The notes beneath the pieces were generated by a model that was given only the letters and a program-made list of their open reading frames with translations, was not told the DNA's origin and did not search any database. From contig KE546965.1 of the NCBI GenBank assembly GCA_000442125.1, forward strand, positions 248,001 through 312,000: a DNA stretch of 64,000 nt. Direction: 5' to 3'. This document shows positions 1 to 13,037 of this stretch, piece after piece. The translations under genes and the position numbers were made by a program. The stretch's first letter is position 1, and every line of letters starts with the position of its first letter. This DNA comes from Opeltia flavorubescens (Eukaryota; Ascomycota; Lecanoromycetes; Teloschistales; Teloschistaceae).

Positions 1-156
1 GAGGATGGGCGGGCCGAGCAACTATCCTCCACCTGGCCCAATAACGTTCCCGTTCGTATACCACCACGGGATCTCTTGCAACTCCAAATTTCTCGAGAAA
101 GGAACAGCGCAACAGCCTCTCTGAGACCATCATGTGCAAGACTTGAAATACCTTGA
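1..156 (+). CDS. Possible C-terminal end of a gene cut by the left edge
   Basis: Frame 1 is open from the first base to a TGA at 154-156, 51 codons without a stop. The peptide ends in PSCARLEIP and contains VPVRIPPRDLLQLQIS. I recognise no family. A second frame is also open for about 40 codons, so this could be chance. It is listed only because a gene may enter from the left. Confidence 0.22.
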   Translation, partial: EDGRAEQLSSTWPNNVPVRIPPRDLLQLQISRERNSATASLRPSCARLEIP

Positions 157-1874
157 CCGCAACGAAGACTGTTAACCTTAAAGTATGTCTTCAGCTTTTA
201 CAATCATTGGTAAACCATATTTTCGATATATGTATGGACCTCATAAGCAGATCAAAACGTCGGGAATTCCACATATTCTATAAATCATCGACGTCAAATC
301 CTTCTCTTTCTCCCTCGTTTCTCGATACAGTGAGTAGAAGAAACTATAGAGTTATAATTCAATTTACGATCAATTACTTGTGAGACATTGACTCGAATGG
401 AGAGACCATCCAAAGCACTCACCTAGAGAAGATGATGTGTTTCTGGTGAACTTCCATAGATCTGCATATTCAAACCCTCTCTTAAAAACAATCTAGTAAG
501 TGACCTCTTCACTCATCACTATATTATCTTCTTCGCCAGTTACATGTTTAATACTTGCCGTCTTCTACTTAGGCTTCGAAGACACAAAAGCAATGCAAGT
601 TTGGTGCATGGGGACAACAGGCCATCAAAGAGCAAGATGAGGAAATCTAGATCAGCAGTCGAAAAGCGTTGTCGATTCATCGTATAGTCTATTTTGCTTT
701 GATCCAGGACTTACTTGATTGATTCTTCTTCATCCATGACGGACACCGACATGGATACGCCGGGTCTTAATTCAGTAAAGCAGACAGCCTCAGTCTCTAG
801 CACATTGACGACTTATACGAAGGATATCAATGAAGATACAGTCCGAAATGAGGGGTATATACATCTAGATTGGGCACTTATGAAAGACAAGCGGAAGTCG
901 CGGACGAATGCTTAATCGTTTCTTTAAATTGAGTATATCTTAAGAGGAGAACCAATGCAATAAGAAGGGGAGTCCTTCTGAACTCAGACCTTCAATTCTG
1001 CTATCATTGTCGCTTATGCTCTCCAGCAAGTATAATCCAGCTCAGCTCATTTATCAAAATCTGCATTGGTTCTCCATCTCTGCATCAGGTTACTACTACT
1101 CATTATTGGGTTACTTCTTTTACACTAAGTAACGAGACGTACTTCGAACACGAATTAGAAGATTTCATTCGTTTGAAGAACCAGTTTCCAGATATTCTCT
1201 CCACATGTCTCACATTGCAGCTAAGCTATTAACATCGACAATAGGAAACCTCTCTTATTCATACGTTTCCAATCGCGGGCCTCGATGGATAGAGTTAAAG
1301 ATTTTCTGAAGCACGATTGGCTCCCAGGCCTCCTGATTTCCATTTTCGTGGTGTTCATCACGTCAAAAGGTCTTTGAATCGTCAATTGGATATTCGCAAA
1401 GCCATCACCTAATGACCCTACGTGGCAGGGACTATGGAGCAGATTCTCATTCTAGAATAAACCAACCAAGACCTTGGGTCAAGTTTAGACCTTCTGAAGC
1501 GGCCACAACTGTATATATCCAATACAGCGGCTGCTGTAAGGGCTGTTCCTTACGATGTACTTCCTTGAGGGCGCCTAACAAAGCGAACTAAAGGACGAAA
1601 CCGTTTCCCTTCAAATATACAATGTTGAGATTTGTCTATTGAAACGATACGCCTCTCCGTGGCGTTGATGACGAATAGTCCGAGAGGGCGAAAACAAGAT
1701 GGGTCGTATGCCCGGAGAACCCGAAATTGCGGATAAAACAAAAACGGCAATGCAGTCAGGATGCTAATGCATGGAAGCGAAAGGATTGCCAATGATAGTT
1801 GGCTCAAAGACGTTCTGCTGGCTCCGAGAATACTCTGGCCCCTTATATTCATACTCTTTCCAATCTCCCAATGA
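157..1874. other. Gene-poor stretch, nothing recognised
   Basis: Only short, mutually overlapping open frames of under about 100 codons, none with a recognisable motif and none extended by convincing splice sites. A 66-codon frame at 715-915 has Ser/Thr/Asp-rich composition but no family. The sequence looks like decayed or non-coding DNA. Confidence 0.5.
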
Positions 1875-2579
1875 ATGCCAGACCGGGACTTATGTGCACA
1901 ATCTTGTAACGGTAACAGGAATTTCTACCAAAGTTTCCTCTCCCCACTCCTATGTATTCTGCGGTATCTCAGAAGTCTGTTCCAGCAGATCGATCTAGCT
2001 ACGCTACCGTCTATGACCCACAGCCTTCTATTGAGGCGCACTGATGTAGCCTCAGTTCTTGCTTTAGCCTCTAGACCGCATGGATTCCGTTCATCAACGT
2101 ACGACAACTACCCTGGAATAACATTTCGCTATCTTGATCTATCCATCCTCATATCTTCCCTGCTTTATACTGACACCCAGCCTGCGAAAGCTATCACAGG
2201 TGGCTTTCACTACCGTCATACAACGGATGACTCACTGTCTGTCGACGATTACCACGTCGCACCAATGTGGAGAGCGTTCTACGTCTTCAAGAAGAAAAGC
2301 GTGCTTGAGTGTGTCACCACACTTGTCTTGGGAGGATTGGTAGTCCCAGCTACACTGCTATTTGCTAGACATAGACCGCCGAAAAGCACGAGGAAGATAA
2401 GCGATCGATAATCTGGACTCGATTACGGGGGCTGATGGATGAAAACGACATCGAAGAAAATGTCAATGACTGCGACGACGACGACGAGTCACCTACCATT
2501 GGTCTCCGTGGTGGTGACCGCAATGAGCAAGCGTTTACCTCACTTGAAGACCTAGCGACGATGCTTAAAACATCATGAG
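1875..2579 (+). pseudogene. Decayed single-pass membrane protein gene (fragment)
   Basis: Two adjacent readings look like parts of one protein. The first (to 2411) ends in a hydrophobic segment, VTTLVLGGLVVPATLLFA, followed by a basic stop-transfer stretch. The second, in another frame (about 2412-2579), has an acidic cluster, DCDDDDESPTIGLRGGD, and ends TSLEDLATMLKTS. The order membrane segment, basic patch, acidic cytosolic tail is that of many fungal single-pass proteins. There is no clear splice pair between the two frames, so I take it as a broken host gene; a missed intron or a sequencing error is the alternative. No family assigned. Confidence 0.35.
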
Positions 2580-5000
2580 ATTTCCCGAACCTAAGGCCAC
2601 TGCGCCCATACTTATTCTGGCTAGTTGATGCATTGGCAGATTTAATCGTACAGTTGATCCTCCAGTCATCTTACCAGTGGAGAGCGAAAAGCTCTCCAGA
2701 AGATTCAAGAAAGTACAGTTATTCTCTTGGCTTCGGATCCGGTTCCTGCGCCCGATCTCAAAGTAGAGTTCCCTGGCTTAGGTCTTAGAGCCTGGTGATT
2801 AACTAAGGTACGGTATGAAGAAGCTCAAGTGACCCTCTAAGGCTGGCAGTGTAAATAGGAGTTGAAAGACCAATACACGACGTCTACACCGCCAGGAGAA
2901 CACCTTCCCTTTATTTTGCTTTAGTAAGAGGGCAACATCTAGGCTGTTCCAAACAGAACTTTCGGAGATATTCAAGTACCGCAAGCCCCGTCCTTGAATT
3001 CAAACTATCCAACTCCAGAGACTAAATTCTACTTCTAGTATACAGATGTTCTTGCCTACTCATCAGTGATGATCTTTTGCAAGACGCTGAATTCCCGGAC
3101 GTTGAATACGAACGATACTAGATAATTGGGTTACACACATTGCGCGAATACCACATGTTTTATGTGAGTTTTGATGCGAACTATTATTATTGCTATCTGA
3201 CATGACTACATATCTCTATCTAAAGACGCTTTCGAAAGCGCTGATAATGGTTCAGAGGTTTGAGAAAGCTAAGAAGGTTATCATCTCAATGACCAGCCAG
3301 TTATATATCCAATACCTATCTTCCGGGGTGCTATTCTTCTTGGGGTAATTGGAACTTTCATAGTGTCTTCAACCAGGGCCTCAGGCCATATGTTGGTAAA
3401 AGACGCCAAGATAGTACATGCTGAGAAGAATGTTGCGAGGTTTCGTAGAAACCACAGGCCATGACTATCCTCGTGTCTGTTTGAGGACGGTATAGAAAGC
3501 TTTGGAAAATGCCATTCACAAGGAATTATATATCCCAGAACTCTGATCGCTAATGATTCAATACAAGATAATCCAGATGAGAATAATGAAGGGAAGCTCA
3601 AAGCAATGATGATAACAGAAGAGACATTTGAAAGTCATACTTTCGACTTATAGAAATATTTGGTGGCTCACGTATTCGAATCCGAAGAATGAGATGAGAG
3701 AAATATATTCGATCAACTTCAGGTGAAGACGGATGTAGCATAGATAGTACACATGGCAGAGCCTAGAAACCTGTGGCGTATTCTTCCAATCATTAAAGTT
3801 GAATCGTACCACTTAAGGTGCGAATGCATGGAATCAGACGACAAAGAGATCGGCGATACTTCATCTTCGGCTACAAGGCCGACATTCGTGTCCGTGAAAT
3901 TTGCTAAGACACATTTCGGCTTCTTTTACTATCACCCTCTGGAGACGTCGTCAATATCCATCATATAATCCTCTGAACCCCTTTTCTAAGGTTCGAAAGA
4001 AAATAGCACAATCTAGCAACAAGATCAACCCATATCAATTAGGAGATTCTTCTCATCAACAAAATCAGCACCTCTCTGGCCTCCAGATGATGGCTTCACC
4101 CCAAGCTATTCAAATTATCAAAGCTATATTCTGGTTTCTGATGCCGGAAACAAGGCTTCACAGAGTATGCCTCTTGATCGCGACAAGAAGAAAGATCAAT
4201 TTCTTGGAACCCTCAGATTATAGAAGAACCTCTTCATAATTTATGCAGCAACTCATGATGTTGATTCAGATAATACATCATTACCAAAACCAGACTTGCA
4301 CACAGTTGGATCATTCTTGCCAACTACATTGTGCTACTCATGGAGTCTGACGCCTGGCCAATAAATAGGACGTTCCAAAAGGAATGCAGAGTGGACCTAC
4401 CAATACTTCAAAACATTGAGAATTTATTGAATAACACCAAGCGTGTAACCCGAACTAAGAGCCGAAATACATTTGTAGCAGGCATATAGCCTTCATTGAA
4501 ATATTCTTAAAGACACTTGAGAAGTTCGTCTGGAGATTGATGGGTAGAAATGAGGCCTTAGTCACGGTCAAAGTGAAACAAAAGAAAACAGCGGCAACAT
4601 GTTATCCAGGAGTCAGATAATATCCACTACCCATATTAGTGGCCTGGACTCACAGCTCATAAGCTGTAGTATTATTCACACTAGCACAATAAGCAGGCGA
4701 GTACCCTCACAGACTGCCAACAAGTATTTTTTCTTTATAGCGAGTTTAAGGCCGGGCCTAGAACAATCCTACCAGAGCAGCCTAAGCTCCTGCTATGGAT
4801 AATCGCTTGCTGGTCACACCAAAATGTCATTCACATTTAATTCAGTCCTAAGAAAAACAATCCCATCCGGGAAATCCAAGGGGTTGACAGCTCGCCACCT
4901 GAGATTGTACGGAAACAGAGCAATACTCGGCGACTAGCTAAAGTCCCTAGAATTGAAGAAAGCTAAACTGGGCAAGATTAAAAACCCGTACGCCAAAAAG
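2580..5000. other. Gene-poor stretch, nothing recognised
   Basis: Short frames on both strands (for example 3281-3601 minus and 3901-4239 plus) have no recognisable domain, signal peptide or supporting introns. No tRNA, clear inverted terminal repeat or simple array was seen. Probably decayed accessory DNA continuous with the flanking relics. Confidence 0.45.
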
Positions 5001-5059
5001 GTCGCAGTGAAGGCATTCTCGAACAATGCCCTAAAGTCAACAGCGAAGAACATGCTAGC

Positions 5060-6310
5060 AATACTCAAAGCTCTCAAGACCATGCCTCGTATGATTGGTA
5101 GGAGATTACTGGCTTCGGGCTAAAACTCAATAGAGAAGATCGTGTCATAGATTTTACTTTTTGCGAAAGCAAAGCTGATTTTCTGCCGTCTAGGTCAGAT
5201 GATGGAGCCCAATCGCGGCCTTCGGTCTGGTTCATTACCATTACATCTGTAGAAATTTGGAGAGATCTTGTACGTGTGGGGCATTGAGTATGCGATAGAG
5301 GCCAAGACGAACTTATGCTTTCGGCCATATCAACAAATCGAAGCTTTCAATGATCCTGCTTCAGGGGATACAGGGTATCATTTAAATGAGCTCACCAGTC
5401 AATCCGCAAATTCTGTACGCTCCGGCACCACGCCTAGCTTGCGTTCAACGAGTATTAGAATCATTGCGAAGATTGGCATAGGCCGTAGATGTACACGAGC
5501 GGTATGGACGCCTCCTTCGTGGAATTCCATCAAGAGTTTCGGTCCCATGGAGCAGATTTAGAGAGGAAGGAGAATCAAAAAATACGAAGGAGAAGGAACG
5601 AGCAAACGTACATGATCCTAGGGGTGAAGGATTTGCGAAAGATCTACAAATCTACCTCTGCCATCATTTTCCTTGGAACGCCACACGGAGGAGCTAATCC
5701 TCGCAGGATGGTACTGATAATGATATTTGTTTCGGTTTATCTGTCTCAGGTACGTCAATAGTCTGCTGTATAGGAAGGTGCGAGAGGAGACTAACTTACT
5801 ATCTAATCTTCTACTTCATATGTATCATTCTGCTTTGTATATGAATTATGGAATAACACCAGAGTGATGGAGGTTCCACATCTGTCCGAACCTATCGTTA
5901 GTCTACAGGGCAATGATGTATCCGTGGTCTTGTAAGGTATTCGAAGTTGAATTACACTGTCAAGGCGGAACATCTTGCACAGTCGGAACTTATACCGAGA
6001 AGACAATGTTTGATCACTTCGTTGACGATGACTTAGGGGCTGTCGATTCCATAACATCGCTGCTCGAATCCTTGCAGCCACACTACATTCCAGGTTCGGC
6101 TGGGGTAAGACTGGGACTCAACCCCAACCAACACTTATCATATGTGGAGAAACTCGGGAAGGCCAGCAAGTCTTGCAGGGAAATGCAACAACAAGTCGCC
6201 ACCAAAGTCAAGAATCGGATTGAGATCGCTCAATGAAGAAGAGTTAAAGATGTGTCTCCTCGCGCCAAGATTTCGAGAAGATCAGGACCGCGAAGGCTTA
6301 TAGAAGCCTA
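5060..6310 (+). pseudogene. Relic of an esterase-type NLR-like protein gene
   Basis: A stretch around 5640-5710 encodes IIFLGTPHGGANPRRM. LGTPHGG is a hallmark of the serine-esterase/lipase-like N-terminal domain (PGAP1/SesB-like) of many fungal NACHT or NB-ARC proteins. Downstream, about 5913-6236 and on to about 6290, are short matches in style to the region that follows this domain (for example SLNEEELKMCLLAP). The pieces lie in different frames and no intact gene can be read, so this is a decayed copy. The domain assignment rests on one strong motif; the full extent is uncertain. Confidence 0.5.
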
Positions 6311-8379
6311 ACTTCAGAGAAACTGCAGCAATTCCGCGCCGGGAGTAAAGGGTACCCGCATCGTACCGGTGATAAGTACTAAAGGGATGGATATATTGCG
6401 CTGCCATCGAGAGCAGACAGAAGCAAAAATCGTGCAAGCACCTCACGAGCCGATCATTCTGCCTCTTTGATGAGCAGTCTCCATGCAGTCTACCGGATCT
6501 CTGACGCAATTTCGGGTATAGCATACCTAGTTCGTACCATCTCGTGTTACCAGCACTAAAGCATGACAAGCCACAAAACCGCAAATGACAATATCATTAG
6601 ACAGGATCACACTCTCTTGCCATAAAGTTCATCATTCCCAAGAAAAGCGGCGAAACTCCTGACGACTCACTCAGGACAGACGAGGTACAGGTACAATACT
6701 CTACGCTCAGAGGAAAATTACGAATGCTAGAACCACATTCAAAGCTCCAACGTCTCCCTATTGAATATACACCCCTTCGAAGAAGAGTCAAAGAATTGAT
6801 ACCGCAGCGACCATTAAGACGAGTCTAATTATCATTAATTGCTGACTAGATCCCATCTTTAGCTAAGCAGCAGAATAAACATACAACGTTCCCAGTTCTC
6901 TCTTAATGGTTTTTGAACCGAGACTGGCTCTAGCTGAATCTAAACCGCTATGACGATCGATCTGATCTTCCTCTGGAGATAGATCCTTGTGAACAAGCGA
7001 GAGGTTGAGCTGGAGTGAAACCCTTCGCTATTGAAAATCAGATAAATCTGGTCTTTGCAAAAGACCACGAGCTTCCTCCGTATACATACACCCGTTACCC
7101 CGACTGCGGACCGCGATGTTAATTTCTTCCAAGAACTTTGCTAACGAGTTAATAACGCCTGCGGTAGAACACAGCCCGTCAAAACCAGCAGCATGTCTCC
7201 ATTGAGAAAAAAATTTTGAGAGCGGTTTTGACCCGAAGATGAGAGAACATCTTATTCATCGCGAAAGAACGGCTTCACAAAAGCGGGCTATACACTCAAC
7301 AGACAGCTTGTCACCAACCGGGCCACTTACTATGTGCAGAGTAAATAAGAGAAACGGCAAATGTTAATTAATCCTGAAGTCTAGGATGAATGAGGGAAGA
7401 AGAACCGACCATCAAAACGTCAGTCAATCACTTCAAAGAAAGAGAAGGACCTAGATGTTAAATAAAGCGTGATGAAAGCTGTAGACGGAGCAGGCACATC
7501 ATTTGTCCAAGAAACCAACCAACCAACCACACACACCTTCCCCACCCACCCACCACCACATCAACACTCACTATGGCGCAGTAATATATTCGCTTACCAA
7601 GTCATCACAAAAAACTCATCGTTTGAGTCGACCGGGAACAAAGCACGGAAAAAATCACCCAGAGAGATCTTGATGCAAACAATCGTTGCAGCACTTTCGG
7701 AAAGCAAGCAGGCTGGTTTCAACAGGTGGAGTAAAAGGATGGATGGAAAAGAACGAAGGGGGAGACTGACTGTACCATGCATGAAGTATTCCCAAGAGGA
7801 GGGGGCCGAGAGTAGCAACCAAGGAAACAACTTTTCTCCAAGTCACACGTCCGTGGGAGGGGGGGAGAGTATGTTATATTGAGTTTTACGAATTATTGAC
7901 ATAAATGAGAGAGAGTGGAGGAGGGGGGGAGGTGAGACAATTTTTTTCCAGTAGGTAAGAAAATAAATTATGTACCGATTATTCCCGCTGTGCAAGCCTC
8001 ATGTGCGTGCAGTCCTACGCTGCTATGCAATGCTCCATGGGAGAGGTCTGGTCCTTGGGTATCTACAGGAGAATTCGGGTGTATTTTTTTTTCAATGAAG
8101 TATATGATGGGAGGGAATCCCACCCATCTCAAGCCCATCGTGCTAATTCTCGATTGATATCAAACTGAGACAACACTCCCTTCGCTGGAAAGAGCATCAT
8201 TCAGAAGAACTTGTTGGCTGGACTGGCTGCCTGTAGCCCCCAGGAAGGTATAACATATACCAAATCTCCACCTATATACGTAGTAAATATCCCCCTCCCC
8301 AAAAATCCTCCAAGCCCCACGCGCCCCTGGTATATAATCATCTCAATCCACCCCCCCTCGCCCCCAAAAAGTACAAGTA
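6311..8379. other. Long non-genic stretch with purine/pyrimidine-skewed tracts
   Basis: No convincing gene. From about 7500 the DNA becomes compositionally skewed, with CCAACC and CCACC tracts near 7520-7560 and G-rich runs near 7855-7930. Positions 8040-8379 are probably the 3' UTR and downstream region of the minus-strand GPCR gene. The 137-codon plus frame at 7469-7882 has low-complexity content and no domain. Confidence 0.45.
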
Positions 8380-9743
8380 CTACGGCGCCAGCGCCGTCAA
8401 ATTCGTCAAACTCGTCGAATCGCTCTCTTTCCCCCTCCTCCCCTCCCAAAACCCCCCACCCCCTCCCCCACCCCTACAAACGCCATACCGATCCACCCCA
8501 TCCTCCAATCTCACCTGCGCCTCACTCTCCCTCCCCCACAATTTCCCCCACAACCTCCGACACGCAGAGCGCGACGTCGCCATATAGACCAGACAATTTA
8601 GGAAGCCCTGACTCGAGAAAACGATAGCAGAAGTATAATTAAGGCCGAAATTGATATGTTCCGGATGGGCGAGCGCATACGCGCGATTAACGCTCGAAGG
8701 GACCCACGTAATAAGAAGGGCGATGAAGAATAAGAACGCCACACGAGCGTAAAGGAAAGAATCTGCTTTTTCCTCGCTGAGCGCAACAGCTCTTGTAACA
8801 GACGGGAGGCGAAAAACCGTTGGTCTAGAAGCCGTCCTTGGTCTTTGTGGGCGTTGAGATTTGCCGATTTCGATGTTGACGGAGTAAGCATCATAGCTGT
8901 CGTCGACATGGCTTTGGGCGATTTCGCGGACCTCACAGTTGGGGAGGGAGGGTTTGCGGTCGGAATGGGTGATTGTGACTTCGGTTGTGCGGATGACACA
9001 TGTGAAGGGGTCTTCGTTGAAGGGATTGAGGAAGCCGGGGACGTCGATGGCGGCACGTTTGCGCCAGACGTGGCGGCCTGCGAGGATGTAGATGACGATT
9101 GCGATTAGGACCGCGACCCTGGAGATATTAGACTCGAGGTTGCGAGGGAGCAGATGGGATACTCACCACATGAAGGTATACAAGACGGCGATGCGGAGGA
9201 AGGCCCAGGGTTTTGCAACCCAGCACCATAGGACTGCCCCTCCGTAGATCTTGCCGCGGTCCTTGGTTTCGACAAAGAGGAAAGTGATGGCTGGAATCAG
9301 AGAGATGCCGTAGCAAGCGACGAAATACTTGTGATCCAACCCTCGGAGTTGCTTCGTACTATAGCCTCGGAAGAATACGAGGTAGATATTGACCGCCATG
9401 CAAAACGCCCAGTATGCATCAACGCCAAGGAATCTGCAGCTTGTCAATCAGAGTACCTGCATCAAGCTGTAGACTCTTACAATTGCGCCATGAAGCCCTG
9501 GAACTGGCAGAGGCCGGAATCCTGACCGGTGCTAGGCCCACTCATGGATATCAAGGCGACAATGCAAAGTCCCAAGTTCCCCCATGATGCGTAAAAGACC
9601 AGACGGTTGATGGGCTTAGAAAAGGATGACGAGAAGAGATATGTGAGGATGATGAAAAGGATACCGAGGATAGAGATGCTTGCTACGGTGCGTTCTGTGA
9701 TGGACATCATCCATTGCTGGTGGGGAGTGAGGGCTGATGCCAT
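8380..9743 (-). CDS. cAMP-receptor-like (class V) G protein-coupled receptor
   Basis: Three exons: 9743-9481, 9433-9167 and 9118-8380, with introns of 47 and 48 bp joined in frame to 422 aa. The product is a seven-helix receptor of the Dicty_CAR/Git3-like group (Aspergillus GprH/GprI type). Helices 1-2 lie in exon 1 (SILGILFIILTYLF). Exon 2 holds the conserved core with FLGVDAYWAFCMAVNIYLVF and the WCWVAKPWAFLRIA segment. A cytosolic loop follows (about residues 195-275), then helices 6-7 with FFIALLITWVPSSVNRAY and the conserved Asn/Phe-rich end. The tail contains a Gly run encoded by G-rich DNA. By family it would sense an extracellular cue, couple to a heterotrimeric G protein and act through cAMP; the ligand is unknown. 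Confidence 0.88.
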
Positions 9744-11819
9744 CTTGGTGCTGAACTTCTCAACACAGGTATGGATTTAATGCCGTAAAATCATCGTAGA
9801 CTCTGATATTTCGATTGGGACAAAATCACGGAAACTTCACTTTCATGCTCAGAACGGTGTAAGGAAGAAAACAAAATATCCAGACTGCCCAAGGAAATGT
9901 AGTCGGTCAACCATTGAAGACCAGGAGATATCTCCTACATTTGAGCGGGACGAGCAGCCCTAAGCTCAAGCGAAGAGCATGATTCGCAACATCATTGGCC
10001 CATACAAAGCCCATATCAAGCCCCGACCATAATCTGTGACAGGAGAACCGTTGGTAGACTTGGTTCTGCTAAGCCTTGTAAATCTTAGTCGGAATTTTGG
10101 TGAAGAAACGGGCTTGCAGCTAGTGAGAGTTACGAAGCTTTAGCGACAGCGTGGTCCTCTGCCCTACATGAGTGCTCACCTTTTGGGATTTGGGACTGCA
10201 AGGACAGGCATCCGCACGTGGGAGAGGCACGCAATTCAATCGTGCGCTTATCCCGTGCTCATGGACGCTGCATAAGGGATCCGAATGCGTCGACTGCACA
10301 TGGACCTGCGACATGGTCTAGCATTGTCGCACAGGCCGACTCCCATGTAGAGTACATCTCGATGATAAGAGGAATCGAAGACCAAGCAAGGACATGCTTT
10401 CTTACCGCTCAATATGGGATCTCCCGTCCTTGATTTCAGCTTCCACGTTGATCGTGTCTAAGCCATGAGCCCGGCGACTGTTAAGCGAGGAACCCTCGTC
10501 CCAAGACGTGATTTTTTCGAACTACGAATGTCGGAAGCGAATGATATTGTGTCGCCAAAGGATTTGGCTTTGCATTAGTCTTCCTGCAGGGCAAGCACGT
10601 TCCTGGCCCTAACGGGCTTGTGGGAGCCGAATGCCGGAGCTAAGCTTTTAGGTTCAGGCCTCCCATTTCTTAGCGACCCCTGAGCTTAGATTCTTGGACA
10701 ACACAATCACATTAGTAAAACTCTGGAGGCGATTTTCAACCGCCAGCCCGACTATCGTCGAGACCGGTGCAGAGCCAAGTCCAACACTTGCTTGAACTAA
10801 GATTGTGGTTCCGACGATGAAGGGCAATCTTTCGAAGGGAGGCTGTCCACGTGTTTGATCTCGAGTATTCTTTCCCTTAGACCCGTCTCCTACCATACCG
10901 AATGCATGTGTAGGAGCAAGAAGCGAAATGTAGTCTAGAAGTGTGAATTAAGAGCTGCCGAACATGATATTGGATGGATTTCTGGAATGCTGGAAGCATG
11001 ATTTGTGAACTTGAACATGTTCTCAATTGCAAATTTATCCCACTATCAGGCTCATGATCATCATGATAGTAGGTACATAGGTAAACCTTACCTCCTTGTG
11101 TAAATAGATCATTCACAACCCTTTTTCATTGTAAGAAATTTGATTGAGCGAAAGTCACCTTCGCTTCCTCTGTGTCGAATGTCGGCTGCCGGAGTGACAT
11201 AGGGACCGCAGCGAACACGAAATGAACGATTGGGTCTTAGCATGCTTGTCCTATCGTGAGGAGTCATTTCTGCCTGAGGCAGGATTTTTAGGCACAAAGA
11301 TAATCTAAAAAGCCGAAGAATGTGGCAGTCCTGCCCATGAAACTTCGATGGAACCGTGGGAGCTTTGACGGACATGTCAGTAGTCAGAACTTCACATGCG
11401 ATCTGGATAATTTTTGATACTACAGGAGAATAAAATGCGGTTGCTTAAATATCTGTAATGATGCTTTCTCGTGAATTTAAATACTGCTGAGCTATATGTA
11501 TGTTGATCGACCAATCAAAGTTGGTTCTGGTGTCGATGTTTTCGGACACTAGCTGCTTTTGCTAAGTAATGTGGATGGTAACACTGCTAGCCAGCCTCGA
11601 TGGCGAACTCCATCATAAGCCAATAAAGATCATGGCATGCACCCCAAACGAAAGAATGTCTCCCGCAACTTCCCCATCGTAACATAGGCTGGAGCGCCCA
11701 GATTGATCCAGTCTCGTGCAAGGAAAGATCACATACCAATAAGCACTGAGATCCACGTCGCCTCCAACACCGTATGCATGCTAGGTTAGGGCCTTGCTAT
11801 CAGAAGTGAGGTCTCACCT
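9744..11819. other. Intergenic region without recognised gene
   Basis: About 2 kb containing the promoter of the minus-strand GPCR gene (near 9744) and the 3' side of the MYND gene. Minus frames at 10654-10896 (80 codons) and 11109-11375 (88 codons) have no known motif or splice support and are treated as chance. No RNA gene or repeat seen. Confidence 0.5.
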
Positions 11820-13037
11820 TCACCATCCAAGTGTTTTCTTCGCCTCCTCGAATATTCTCCTAGCTTCCTCCAGATTATTCTTGACGCGCATGTACTGCCC
11901 ATCTGGCAAAGTCATCTGACAATACCCATCTCGCTCCGTGATCACACCTGGCTTATGGTTGTATCTGCGAGGCATGTTGGCCTCGTAGGGTACGGCGTCG
12001 AGGTCTTCGTTAGGATTCGCGTTTTCGCATCTTCGAGCCTTGATGCAGTAATCCCTGAAAGCCTGCATGTACTCCCGCATGTACTGCAGGAAATCCGATT
12101 GCTCTTCGATGAACTTGCTATCGGGCAATCTATGTAGATCTGCCAGATTGATCTTGTTCTCGATTGCCCACTGCTTGAACCCTATGTTGAGCGCTTCGTT
12201 GAAACGCTCATCAAGGATATAGTTGTGGACTTGGCCCCGTTTCTCAAATTTTTCTTTCTTCAGGCCAACGCAATGACCGAAGGGCAGCATATTCACGGCT
12301 TTACCACCGTAGTTGCGAACTCTTTGCTGCACGTAATAGTTCCAGGGGAGAATGCGTTCCTTCCAGCCCGACTGGGCTCCCGTGATATCAATTGCATACG
12401 CCTCTTTATTCTTGAGTGTGACACGGAGAACCCAGTGCTTGTATTCAGTCATGTCCCACACAGCCCCATGTTCGTAGAGGTGTCGGATTTTCAAAGCAGT
12501 GTTCTTACGCCAAAATTCCACTTCTTCGATGCTCATAGTGATGTCTAAGTCATATCAGCGCCTGCAGCCCTCCTCAAAGGGCGAAGATGGTTTACCTGTC
12601 AGTAATGCTTTGAAGAGGATATGAAGATCCGCCAAATGTGACAAGCATTTTCGGTCACACAAGATGGCTGCTTGATCGTCTAAAGATGGTATCGCGTCTT
12701 CTGGAAAAGGCACAAGTAAACTTGTTCCAGGGCGCTTTTTCAAAGGGTATGTATTCCAGACTGATCCTTTTTTCTCTAGCCGCTCAACAGTGAGTATGTA
12801 ATTAGCATGGCACAAGGTGATAAAGAGCTGGAAGGCAGTCTCTACGGCGCGAAATAGCGCCCATCGATCATTGCACTCTGTTTTATGTGTACTCCAATGC
12901 TGCACTTGGCAGCCTTTGGAGCAGTACGAGGTACTGACGGTTGCAACCCCTGCTTCCCCGCTCAGGCAGCCCTTGCAGCGCTGGCAGACATATTTCGCGG
13001 TCTTCGAGCAGTTTGCACAAGATCTCAGTGTAGCCAT
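11820..13037 (-). CDS. MYND-type zinc-finger protein
   Basis: Two exons, 13037-12596 and 12544-11820, joined across a 51-bp intron (donor GTAAAC, acceptor GACTTAG) to give 388 aa. The N-terminus carries a MYND finger: CANCSKTAKYVCQRCKGC, then CSKGCQVQHW and HKTEC, with the usual Cys/His spacing slightly stretched by a short insertion. The rest is a charged alpha/beta region without a known catalytic motif, including a repeated-looking Arg/Tyr-rich segment near residue 330. MYND fingers bind proline-rich partners; in fungi many such proteins have no assigned role. Not a SET-domain (SMYD) protein, since no SET motifs are present. Confidence 0.8.

Noticed and set aside
1550-1650. Apparent similarity between about 1550-1650 and 55657-55760
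   Set aside because: Only scattered short matches (such as GGGCTGTTCCTTAC and CCTAAAGGA-like words); not better than chance by eye.
8211-8627. 138-codon Pro/Ser-rich plus-strand frame
   Set aside because: It is exactly antisense to the GPCR tail and its composition reflects the G/C-rich strand; no start context or domain.
10654-10896. 80-codon minus frame with hydrophobic middle
   Set aside because: No family resemblance, splice sites or neighbours to support it.
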